Shown piece by piece: positions 1-8,066 of a stretch of 64,000 bases of DNA (the stretch's first letter is position 1; each line of letters opens with the position of its first letter). The notes under the pieces are model-generated. The model searched no databases. It was not told where the DNA came from and saw nothing but the letters and a program-made list of their open reading frames with translations. Position numbers and translations under genes: made by a program. This DNA comes from Solirubrobacteraceae bacterium. GTDB lineage: Bacteria; Actinomycetota; Thermoleophilia; Solirubrobacterales; Solirubrobacteraceae. The stretch spans positions 1 to 64,000 of the forward strand of contig JALNWQ010000009.1 in assembly GCA_023230855.1 (NCBI GenBank), in the 5' to 3' direction.

Positions 1-62
1 AACAACCAGAGGCACGACACATGAATCTGGACGCACCCACCCCAAACGGGACAGGCACGTAT

Positions 63-83
63 GCTGTTGCGTTTTCAAAGACC
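63..83 (-). promoter_or_regulatory. boxA-like rRNA antitermination element
   Basis: Read on the minus strand, this stretch is GTCTTTGAAAACGCAACAGC, close to the boxA-type leader element (TCTTTGAAAAC) that precedes 16S or 23S genes in many Gram-positive bacteria. Transcription would run leftwards out of the window. I infer that an rRNA operon begins just beyond position 1. The element alone does not prove this, because no rRNA sequence lies inside the window. Confidence 0.5.
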
Positions 84-450
84 GCCACGCCCACTCGAAC
101 AGGACCCGAAGACCCTGAGGACGCCGTCCGGATCGCTCCGGGGCAGACCAAGAACTCTAACACATCCTGCGCGGCTCGTGCGGAGCGGTTGTCCCGTTCC
201 CTTCGCCGTCGGCGTGCCGTGTTCTCAGCGGCTCCGGCAAGGTACAGGTTCCCCGTGGCGGATGTCGCGCGCCCCCCCTTCCGACGAGGTCTCGGGGCCC
301 GTTCCTCCCAGGCTCGCGGCCGGTGCGCGGGCCGGCCGGCGCTGCGCACCCGTCGACGAGCGACGGTGGCGCCCGGCGTGCCGGGCGACGGCGGCCCCGG
401 CGGCGACTCGCCGGGCATTGAGGGCGCGCGTCCTCCGGGGACGTCGCGCC
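84..450 (-). promoter_or_regulatory. gene-free stretch, probable rRNA promoter region
   Basis: No convincing gene is present between nucS and the left edge. The open frames here have arginine-rich shadow composition and no ribosome binding site. The stretch is the natural place for the minus-strand promoter of the proposed rRNA operon. A weak -10-like TAGAGT lies at 159-154 on the minus strand, but I see no good -35 partner, so no exact promoter is called. A nucS transcript would also have to end in this interval. Confidence 0.3.
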
Positions 451-1209
451 TCAGACGTCGAACAGCGTGAGCTCAGGCTCCCGCTCGCCCCGCAGCACCG
501 CCGGGTCGACCTCGACCCACCGGAGCCCTCGGCCCTCGGCGAGGGTCCTGGCCTGCGGCTTGACCTGCTGGGCCGCGAGCACGCCCTGGACGTCGGCCAT
601 GCCCGGTTCGGCCCTCAGGCGCTCGAGGTACCGCGTGAGCTGCTCGACCGCGTCGATCGTGCCCACCCGCTTGATCTCGACCGCGACCCAGCCGTCCGTC
701 GCGTCGCGGCACATCAGATCGACCGGTCCGATGTCGGTCGGCCACTCGCGGCGCACCAGGCGGAAGCCCTCGCCGCACCACTCCGGCGCGTCGGCGAGCA
801 GCTCCTGGAGCTCCCGCTCGACGCCCGACTTCTCGAGCGCGGCCGCCTCGCCCATGTCGTGGACGACGTCGCTCAGCACCTCGACGACACGGATGTCGAG
901 GCGGTCCTCGGTCGATCCGGCGCGCTTGCGGACGACGATCCGCGTGATCGGTGCGACGTCGGTGGTCACCGGACCGTCGTCGTGACGCTCCCCCGGGGCG
1001 AGCGCCTCATCCGGGGCGGGCTCGCCGCCGCGCTCGAGCTCGAGCACCGTCGGCGGCGTCATCCAGTTCTGCGGCTTGTAGCCGCCCGTGTCGGCGTGCA
1101 CCATCACCGAGCCGTCCGACTTGACCATCACCAGGCGCAGGGCCTCGGGCAGGAGGGCCTCGAGGCGACCGGAGTAGCGGACCTCGCATCGGGCGACGAT
1201 CAGGCGCAT
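451..1209 (-). CDS. nucS: Endonuclease NucS (mismatch-specific EndoMS)
   Basis: This 252-aa protein matches NucS/EndoMS, the nuclease that cuts both strands at mismatches and gives archaea and many Actinobacteria a MutS/MutL-independent mismatch repair. The N-terminal beta-rich domain (about residues 1-100) is followed by a RecB-like nuclease domain with D164 and the E178-I-K180 pair. The last residues, ELTLFDV, resemble a sliding-clamp-binding QLxLF peptide, as expected for clamp-activated actinobacterial NucS. A polar insert at about 60-80 looks lineage-specific. The gene begins 12 nt after the stop of the upstream glycerophosphodiesterase gene, so the two probably share a transcript. Confidence 0.92.
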   Translation of the reverse strand: MRLIVARCEVRYSGRLEALLPEALRLVMVKSDGSVMVHADTGGYKPQNWMTPPTVLELERGGEPAPDEALAPGERHDDGPVTTDVAPITRIVVRKRAGSTEDRLDIRVVEVLSDVVHDMGEAAALEKSGVERELQELLADAPEWCGEGFRLVRREWPTDIGPVDLMCRDATDGWVAVEIKRVGTIDAVEQLTRYLERLRAEPGMADVQGVLAAQQVKPQARTLAEGRGLRWVEVDPAVLRGEREPELTLFDV

Positions 1210-1221
1210 CGCGACGGGACG

Positions 1222-2343
1222 CTACCGGGCGTCCCCGACGGTCGGCCCCGGCCCGGCGCCACGCTCGAACGCCCGCACCGCGGCGACGGCGATGTCCGGG
1301 TTGTCGGAGAAGACCCCGTCCACGCCCAGGTCGAGCAACCGCTCGACGAAGCCCTGGAGCGCCCCCGGCGCCCCCGGATCCCGGCCCGCGCGACACGCCA
1401 GCGGCAGGAACGCGTCCTCGCGGCGCAACGTCCACGCGATCACCGGCAGGCCGGCGCGATGGGCGTCGTCGACGAACGTCGTCGGGATCGTGGAGCGGCC
1501 GTCGCGATCACGCGGTAGGACGAGGTCGACGTGGGGCGCGACCGCCTCCGCGTACCCCGCGATGCGACGGAGCCCCTGCGGGCGGCCCATGTCCGCGTAG
1601 CTCGGCGCGGATCCGCCGCCCGGTCGGTCCGGCGGTCGGCCTTTGCGGTCCAGGAGCTGCACCTTGCGCACGCGCGACGCGCCGGCCAGGCGACGGAGGA
1701 CGTCGTCCTCGAACGACTGGACGATCACCGGGGCGTCCGGGTGGTCGAGGTCGTTGCGTCGCAGCACCCGGACGAGCTCGCGCTCGACGTCCAACCCCCG
1801 CGAGCGGAAGTGACCGGCGTGCTTGAGCTCGGGCGCGATCGCGATCGTGCGGCCCGTTCGGGCGCTGCTCGTCCGCGCCAGGTCGACGACGTCCTGGAAG
1901 GTCGGGACGCCGTGCCGGCCGTCGTGGGAGGCGTTGCCGGGGCGCAGGTCCGGCAGGCGCTCCCTCACGCGCAACGTCCGCAGCTCCTCGAGCGTGAGGT
2001 CCTCGGTGAACCACCCGGTCACCGCGCGACCGTCGACGATCCGCGTCGTCCGACGACCGGCCAGCGCCGGCCGGCCGGCGACGTCGGTGGTGCCCGAGAT
2101 CTCGTTCTCGTGCCGGACGACCAGGACGCCGTCGCGGGTCGGCACGAGATCGGGCTCGATGACGTGGGCGCCCTGGTCGATCGCCAGCGCGTAGGCGGCG
2201 ACCGTGTGCTCGGGGCGATACCCGCTCGCGCCACGATGGGCGTAGACCGCACGGGCGGACCGACACCCCAGACGGCCCCGGGACCGCTCCCACCGGTCGA
2301 CGTCGCCCGTGCGCTCCATGGCCGCCACCGCACGCGGCGGCAT
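1222..2343 (-). CDS. Glycerophosphodiester phosphodiesterase family protein
   Basis: The protein has the GDPD TIM-barrel signature: HRGASG near the N-terminus, the metal-binding EPDL pair, then VRHE about 20 residues later, and a C-terminal GVFSDNPD that closes the barrel. It should hydrolyse glycerophosphodiesters to glycerol-3-phosphate and an alcohol. No signal peptide is obvious, so a cytoplasmic role in phospholipid turnover is likely. The start is uncertain: ATG at 2343 is used here; 2319 and 2397 are in frame. It is the first gene of a two-gene unit with nucS and is divergent from the secreted propeller gene. Confidence 0.85.
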   Translation of the reverse strand: MPPRAVAAMERTGDVDRWERSRGRLGCRSARAVYAHRGASGYRPEHTVAAYALAIDQGAHVIEPDLVPTRDGVLVVRHENEISGTTDVAGRPALAGRRTTRIVDGRAVTGWFTEDLTLEELRTLRVRERLPDLRPGNASHDGRHGVPTFQDVVDLARTSSARTGRTIAIAPELKHAGHFRSRGLDVERELVRVLRRNDLDHPDAPVIVQSFEDDVLRRLAGASRVRKVQLLDRKGRPPDRPGGGSAPSYADMGRPQGLRRIAGYAEAVAPHVDLVLPRDRDGRSTIPTTFVDDAHRAGLPVIAWTLRREDAFLPLACRAGRDPGAPGALQGFVERLLDLGVDGVFSDNPDIAVAAVRAFERGAGPGPTVGDAR

Positions 2344-2420
2344 CCCACCCGGGGCGTAGCGTCGTGTCGGGGTCGACCGGCGACCGTCGATCGGCACGCG
2401 ACCCCCGGAGGGGGCTCCAG

Positions 2421-4795
2421 ATGTCTCGCGCGTCGGTCGTTCGCAGGTCGGTCCGCCCGGTCCGGGTGGTCCTCGTCACCCTCGTCCTGCTCACCGCGAC
2501 GTCACCGCCCGCCGCCGCCCAGATCCCCGTGACCGCCGAGGGCTCGAGGCCCGCCGTCGCCGTCGACGACCGGGGGGCCGGGCACGTCGCGTGGCACGAC
2601 GCCAACGACGTCGACGTCGGCTACTGCCGGCTCGACCGCGGGGCCACCGCCTGCGCCGCCACCAAGCGGCTGCCCGGTCCCGGCGGCGCGCTCCGGTCGT
2701 TCCACTCCACCGTCGTCCTGGCGAGCGGCGACCGGGTCATCGTGCTCGCCGAGCTCTGCTGCGGCAAGGACGACGGCGTCTGGCAGTGGACGAGCGTCGA
2801 CCGGGGGACGAGCTTCGCGCCACCGGTGCACATCTCGGACGAGGTGGACCTCCACCGCGGCATCCTCGGACCGGGGCCGTTCTCCGTGTCGGTCACCGGC
2901 TCGGTCACGACGTTCGGGGTCGCCTACGCCACCGCCGCCCTCGACGGCAGCACCGCCGACGTCGAGGCCATCCGGCTCGGGGCCGGCATCGGCTCCGACC
3001 TCAGCGCGTGCGGCCTCAACGGGACCGTCGCGTTGCGCGACGCCACCACGCCGGTGTTCGGCTGCAACACGCTGGAGGGCGGCGCCGCCCGCGTCCACCT
3101 GCGCCGGTTCGACACCAGCGGCGGCGCGAGCTACCACGACCTCGCGCGGTGGAGCGCCCCGGTCGCGGCGCCCGGCGATCGCGAGGAGCCGATCCTCGCC
3201 GGCGGCCCCAGCGGCCTGTGGCTCCAGACCCGCGACCGCGCCGCGCCGTTCGGCGCGCTCCGCGTCGGCCCCGTCGGCGACGGGCTCGCGATCGGGGCGG
3301 AGCACCTCCTCGGGCAGGGCGAGCGTCCGATCTTCAGCGACTTCGCCCAGGGCGCGGACGGTGGCCTGTCGAGCGTGTGGGTCGCCAACCGCAACGGCAA
3401 CGAGGTCCGCCACGCGTCGTCCCCCAACGGCGCGGCGTGGAGCGTGGCCGTCACGATCGGCAAGGACCCCGCGCACTTCAACCTGCGCTCCGGCATCGCC
3501 GCGGACGGCGGCGGGTGGGTCGTCGCCGACACCAACCCGTCCGCCAAGCCCGTCGTGGCCTACCCGATCCCGCCACGATCGGCCGGGGGCGCACCCGGTG
3601 GTGGAGCCGACGGCAACTGCCGGGCGACCGTGAAGCTCGGTGCGAGGGTCACCGCCGTGGCGCGCGGGGGCGCCTGCTTCACGATGAAGGGCAAGATCGC
3701 CACGACCAACGGGGCGGTCCGCGTCAACGGCTCGACATCGTGCCGACCGGGACGAAGAAGACGCGGCTCGCGAGCCCCCGCGGCACGGCGCCCGCGACGG
3801 CCGGCGGGATCGCCGGCGTCGCCGCGATCGGGTTCGACGCGCTGCCCGACCCCGGCAAGGCGCTGAAGGACGGCAACGGACTCGTCCTCAACCTGCCGAA
3901 GAAGGGCGGGTTCCGGCTGTCGCTCGGCGGCGACCTGCGGGTCGTGGGGCTGAAGCTCGGCTCCGCGAAGGCGGCGCTGAGCAGCGCCGGGCCGCTGACG
4001 TTCGAGGGCCGGGTCGGGTTCGACGTCCCGTTCGTCGACGGCGACATCGCCGGGATCTCGGCGTCGCTCCAGGCCGGTGGCGGGATGGTCGCGGTCCCCG
4101 CGGGCCCGCACGCGACGATCGTCCACGTCACCGGGGCCGAGGGCGGCGAGCTGACCGTCACGCCGACCCCTGGCGCGGCGCCGCTGCGATCGATCGACGT
4201 CGCCGGCCGCCTGCCGAAGCCGCGGATCACGACGACCGTGCGACGCGCGGAGGGCGGGCGCCACGCGCTGACCGTCACCGCGTCGCGCCTGGGCGGCCGT
4301 CGGCTCATCGTGCGCGAGGTCGGCCCCCGCGGCGAGACGCAGGAGCTGCTGCGCATGACCCGGCCCGGGACCCGGCGGGTGACGTTCACCGCGGCGGACG
4401 GCCGGGCGGGTCGCCGCCGGATCGAGGGCGTGCTCGACCGCGACCACCGTCAGGAGCCCGCCGGCGTGCTGGCGACGTTCCGCGCCGCCGCGCCCCGGCC
4501 GCCCGGCCGCCCGCGCAAGGTGCGGATCCGCCGGCGTGGTGGCCGGGCCACCGTCACCTGGGGCGCCGCGACCGGAGCCCAGGGCTACCGGGTGCTCGCC
4601 CGCGTCAGCGACGGCCGTCGGATCGCCGTCCCGACGACCGCCCGCCGACGCCGGGCGACGATCCGCGGGCTCGGCACCGGCGACCGGGTCCGCGTGGCGG
4701 TCCACGCCATCCGCCGCAACGGGCTCGAGGGCCGGACCCGCAACGCCCGCTACACGGTGCCGAAGCCCAAGCCGCGCCGGGCGAAGCGCCGGTAG
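2421..4795 (+). pseudogene. Secreted beta-propeller/FN3 protein, frameshifted
   Basis: The start at 2421 follows a strong GGAGGGGG ribosome site and encodes a signal peptide ending near PPAAAQ. Residues of about 35-400 resemble a sialidase/BNR-like propeller with repeated exposed-residue blades. The reading frame then changes at about 3729-3733. Upstream the sensible protein reads to AVRVNG; downstream it resumes in the next frame as LDIVPTGTKK and continues to 4795. A lost C in GGC(C)TC would restore one frame. The C-terminal part ends in a fibronectin type III domain (about 4500-4770) and a basic PKPKPRRAKRR tail. It is either a sequencing error or a true frameshift; without it the protein would be about 791 aa. 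Confidence 0.7.
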
Positions 4796-4846
4796 GCCCG
4801 GCCGGTCGACGGGTCGTCGGCCCGGCGACTCGGCACGCGGACGGCT

Positions 4847-4892
4847 CGGCAGGCCGACGGAGCGTCAGACGAGCGAATCGACGGGCCTGCCG
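4847..4892. terminator. inverted repeat between convergent genes
   Basis: Perfect 9-bp arms, CGGCAGGCC at 4847-4855 and GGCCTGCCG at 4884-4892, flank a 28-nt loop between the convergent propeller and J-domain genes. The position suggests a bidirectional terminator. There is no T-run, as is common at this GC content. Confidence 0.4.
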
Positions 4893-4893
4893 G

Positions 4894-6171
4894 TCAGGCG
4901 GTCGCCTGCAGCTCCCGCGGAGCCCGGTCGCGGAGCGCGTCACGCAACGCGCGGACCTCGCGGTCCTGCGGATCGAGCTCCAGGGCGCGATCGCACGCGG
5001 ACAGCGCGTCGACGCGGCGATCGGTCCGGGCCAGGGCGTGCGCATAGCGGGCCCACGCCCGGGCCCGCCGTCCCGCGGCGACCGTCCCGGGCGCGCCCGG
5101 GTCGGCGTCGGCGACCTCGGTCGCCTGCCGGCACGCGTCGACCTGGCGGCCCACGTCGCCGACGAGGTGCGCGGCGAGCGCCAGGTCGAGCAGCCCGTCG
5201 ACCGTCGACTCGAGCGCGACGGCGCGCTCGAGCGCCTGCAATGCGCCCCGCCGGTCGTGCAACCGCAGGCGCAGCCGACCCAGGCGGGCCCACGCGCCGG
5301 CGTCGGCGGGAGACAGCCGCACCACCCGCGCCGCCGACTCCTCGGCCTGGATCGTCGCGCCCTGCGCCTCGTAGATCCGGGCGGCGAACCGGTGCGGGCC
5401 GGGACGGTCGCCCTCGGCGCGGAGCCAGTCCCGCACCGCGCGGGCCGCCGCGGGCAGGTCGTCGGCCTGCAGCAGCGCGACGGTGAGCAGGCGCAAGACG
5501 TTCGTGTTGGACGGGTCGGCGTCGCGCGCGTAGACGAGCCGCTTGGCGGCGACCGCGAACTCGCCCTCGGCGAGGGCGTGCTGGGCGGCGGTCATGAACC
5601 GCTGCAGCCGCTCGGCGCCCGGATCGGGCTTCGAGAAGTCGACGAACTGCAGCGTGCCGGCCGGGACGGTGCGCACGCCGAGCTCGAACCGGACCCGCGC
5701 CCACTGCTGGACGTCGTCGCCCTCCCCCGTGAAGTACACCCCGTCCACGCTCCCGACGCCCCACTCCGGGTAGGAGACGCAACGGGCGTAGCGGTGCACG
5801 ACGGAGTGGTCGGGCATGCGGCTGCCGAACGGATCGTGCTCGGCCCGGGCGGCGGCCGCCTCGCGCTCCTCGTAGGCCCGGCGGCCCGCCTCCTCGCGGG
5901 CGCGCCGGGCGGCGGCCGCGTTGACCTTCACCGCGTTGACGGTGACGGTGCCGCGGTGGGAGTCCTCCGCCAGGCGCTCGAGCCGGTCGGCGGCCTCGTT
6001 GATCGCCTTGAGGTGGCGCTCGTGCACCAGCTGTCGCCCCGGCGGCGCCAGGTCCGGATGCCACCGCTTGGCGAGCGCGCGCCGGGCCATCTGGACGTCG
6101 CGCTTGTCGAACGGCGGCGTGAGCTCGAGGAGCCCCATCCCGTGCTCGATGTCGAAGACCGCGCCGGCCAC
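4894..6171 (-). CDS. J-domain and tetratricopeptide repeat protein
   Basis: The 425-aa product begins with a degenerate DnaJ domain (about residues 10-65) containing RRALAKRWHPDLAP, in which the HPD tripeptide is intact. A charged linker and a small beta-rich segment (VYFTGEGDD..VRFELG) follow, then five or six tetratricopeptide-like helical pairs to the C-terminus. This architecture suggests a co-chaperone or scaffold that recruits an Hsp70 through HPD and holds a client on the TPR array. The GTG start at 6171 is chosen because a TACCCT -10 box ends 6 nt upstream, which fits leaderless transcription; an ATG at 6138 is the alternative. It is divergent from cysQ. Confidence 0.75.
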   Translation of the reverse strand: MAGAVFDIEHGMGLLELTPPFDKRDVQMARRALAKRWHPDLAPPGRQLVHERHLKAINEAADRLERLAEDSHRGTVTVNAVKVNAAAARRAREEAGRRAYEEREAAAARAEHDPFGSRMPDHSVVHRYARCVSYPEWGVGSVDGVYFTGEGDDVQQWARVRFELGVRTVPAGTLQFVDFSKPDPGAERLQRFMTAAQHALAEGEFAVAAKRLVYARDADPSNTNVLRLLTVALLQADDLPAAARAVRDWLRAEGDRPGPHRFAARIYEAQGATIQAEESAARVVRLSPADAGAWARLGRLRLRLHDRRGALQALERAVALESTVDGLLDLALAAHLVGDVGRQVDACRQATEVADADPGAPGTVAAGRRARAWARYAHALARTDRRVDALSACDRALELDPQDREVRALRDALRDRAPRELQATA

Positions 6172-6367
6172 CGACCGAGGGTAGCGGGCGACCGACGCGT
6201 CCCGGTCGTGGACGGGTCGACGCCCCGGCGATCGGGCCGACACCGGAGGGGTCGGACTCCCACGGGGCCCGTTGCCACTAGTCTGGGGGGTCGCCCGCGC
6301 CGGACCGCGCGCCGTGCCGGTGGGTCGGGGACGGCGTACACCCACGAGCGAGGCGGGCACGACAGAC

Positions 6368-7147
6368 ATGGACGACCGAGTCGACCTCAGCGACGACCGC
6401 CTCGCGCGGGACCTCGCCGAAGCCGCCGGGCAGGCGTTGCTCGCCGCACGGACGCACGCACCGCTGCGGGGCCGGGCGCTCGGCGACGTCGGTGACGCGA
6501 TGGCCCACGAGCTCATCGTCGGGACCCTGCGCGCCCTGCGGCCCGACGACGCCGTGCGCTCCGAGGAGGACCGCGCGCCCGTGGCGCCCGGGGCCGAGGA
6601 CCGTCGGATCTGGATCGTCGACCCGCTCGACGGCACCCGCGAGTTCCGCGAGGGCCGCGACGACTGGGCGGTCCACGTCGCGCTCGTCGTCGCCGGGAGC
6701 CCCGGACCGTCGGCGGTGGCGCTACCCGGACTGGGCGTCGTGCTGTCGAGCGCCGACGTCGCCCCACCGCCGCCCGCGCCCGGCCCGCGACCGCGGATCG
6801 CGGTCAGTCGCACCCGTCCGCCGGCCGCCGTCGACCACCTGCGCGAGCGGATCGACGTCGAGCTCGTGCCGATGGGGTCGGCGGGCTACAAGACGAGCGC
6901 CGTCGTGCGCGGCGAGGCCGACGCGTACGTCCACGCCGGCGGGCAGTTCGAGTGGGACTCCGCCGCCCCGGTCGGGGTCGCGCTCGCCGCCGGGCTCCAC
7001 GCGTCCCGGATCGACGGCTCGCCGCTGCGCTACGACGGCGCGGACGCGTGGCTGCCCGACCTGCTCGTCTGTCGACCCGAGCTCGCCCCCGACCTGCTCG
7101 CCGCGCTGGCCGACGCGCCCGCGGAGCCGCCCCGTGCCCCGCGCTGA
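6368..7147 (+). CDS. cysQ: 3'(2'),5'-bisphosphate nucleotidase / inositol monophosphatase family (CysQ-like)
   Basis: This 259-aa protein has the Mg-dependent inositol-phosphatase fold: SEED (E66-D68), the DPLDGT motif at 85-90, and WDSAAP near 206. CysQ members convert 3'-phosphoadenosine 5'-phosphate (PAP), the by-product of PAPS-dependent sulfotransfer, to AMP, and that role fits the position directly upstream of cysD and cysNC. The ATG follows a GAGGCGGGC ribosome site. A TAGTCT box near 6275-6280 suggests a promoter about 80 nt upstream, so unlike many neighbours this operon seems to have a leader. Its stop overlaps the cysD start by 14 nt. Assignment to CysQ rather than another phosphatase of the family rests mostly on context. 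Confidence 0.85.
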   Translation: MDDRVDLSDDRLARDLAEAAGQALLAARTHAPLRGRALGDVGDAMAHELIVGTLRALRPDDAVRSEEDRAPVAPGAEDRRIWIVDPLDGTREFREGRDDWAVHVALVVAGSPGPSAVALPGLGVVLSSADVAPPPPAPGPRPRIAVSRTRPPAAVDHLRERIDVELVPMGSAGYKTSAVVRGEADAYVHAGGQFEWDSAAPVGVALAAGLHASRIDGSPLRYDGADAWLPDLLVCRPELAPDLLAALADAPAEPPRAPR

Positions 7148-8066
7148 CGCCCACCTCCGCCCGTCGCGGCGGCTCACGAACCTCGACCTGCTCGAGGCCG
7201 AGGCGATCCAGATCATGCGCGAGGCGGTCGCCCAGAGCGAGCGGCCGGTGATGCTCTACTCGATCGGCAAGGACAGCACCGCGCTGCTCCACCTCGCCCG
7301 CAAGGCGTTCCACCCGTCGCCCCCGCCGTTCCCGCTGCTCCACGTCGACACGACGTGGAAGTTCCGCGACATGTACGCGTTCCGTGACGCCGCCGCCCGC
7401 GAAGCGGGGATGGAGCTCATCGTCCACGTCAACCCCGACGGGGTCGCGCGCGGGATCAACCCGTTCGAGCACGGGTCCGCCGTCCACACCGACGTGTGGA
7501 AGACCGACGGGCTGAAGCAGGCGCTCGACGCGCACCGGTTCGACCTGGCGTTCGGGGGCGCCCGGCGCGACGAGGAGCGCTCCCGGGCCAAGGAGCGGGT
7601 GTTCTCGGTCCGCAGCGCCGGCCACGGCTGGGATCCCCGTCGGCAGCGCCCCGAGCTCTGGCGGCTCTACGACGCGAGCACCGGTCCCGGCGAGTCGGTG
7701 CGGGCGTTCCCGCTGTCGAACTGGACCGAGCTCGACGTCTGGCTCTACCTCCACCGCGAGGGCGTCCCGGTCGTGCCGCTGTACTTCGCCGCGCCGCGTC
7801 CGGTCGTCGAGCGCGACGGCGCCCTCGTCATGGTCGACGACGAGCGGCTGCCGCTGCTGCCGGGCGAGGAGCCCGAGACGCGGACGGTGCGGTTCCGCAC
7901 CCTGGGGTGCTACCCGCTGACCGGGGCGGTCGAGAGCACCGCCGCGACGACGCTCGACGTCGTCGAGGAGACGCTGACGTCGCGGACGTCGGAGCGCCAG
8001 GGTCGCGTCATCGACCGGGACTCCAGCGGGTCGATGGAGCGCAAGAAGCAGCAGGGGTACTTCTGA
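7134..8066 (+). CDS. cysD: Sulfate adenylyltransferase subunit 2
   Basis: This is a 310-aa CysD with the ATP-pyrophosphatase motif SIGKDS (about residues 43-48), the conserved LLHVDTTWKF and GARRDEERSRAKER stretches, and the family-typical C-terminus GSMERKKQQGYF. With CysN it makes adenosine 5'-phosphosulfate from sulfate and ATP, driven by GTP hydrolysis. The GTG start at 7134 lies inside the end of cysQ, and the stop codon overlaps the cysNC ATG (TGATG), so the three genes look translationally coupled. Confidence 0.95.
   Translation: MPRADAHLRPSRRLTNLDLLEAEAIQIMREAVAQSERPVMLYSIGKDSTALLHLARKAFHPSPPPFPLLHVDTTWKFRDMYAFRDAAAREAGMELIVHVNPDGVARGINPFEHGSAVHTDVWKTDGLKQALDAHRFDLAFGGARRDEERSRAKERVFSVRSAGHGWDPRRQRPELWRLYDASTGPGESVRAFPLSNWTELDVWLYLHREGVPVVPLYFAAPRPVVERDGALVMVDDERLPLLPGEEPETRTVRFRTLGCYPLTGAVESTAATTLDVVEETLTSRTSERQGRVIDRDSSGSMERKKQQGYF

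Noticed and set aside
21..470. Possible 149-codon gene at the left edge
   Set aside because: No ribosome site or recognisable domain; it overlaps the boxA-like element and the end of nucS.
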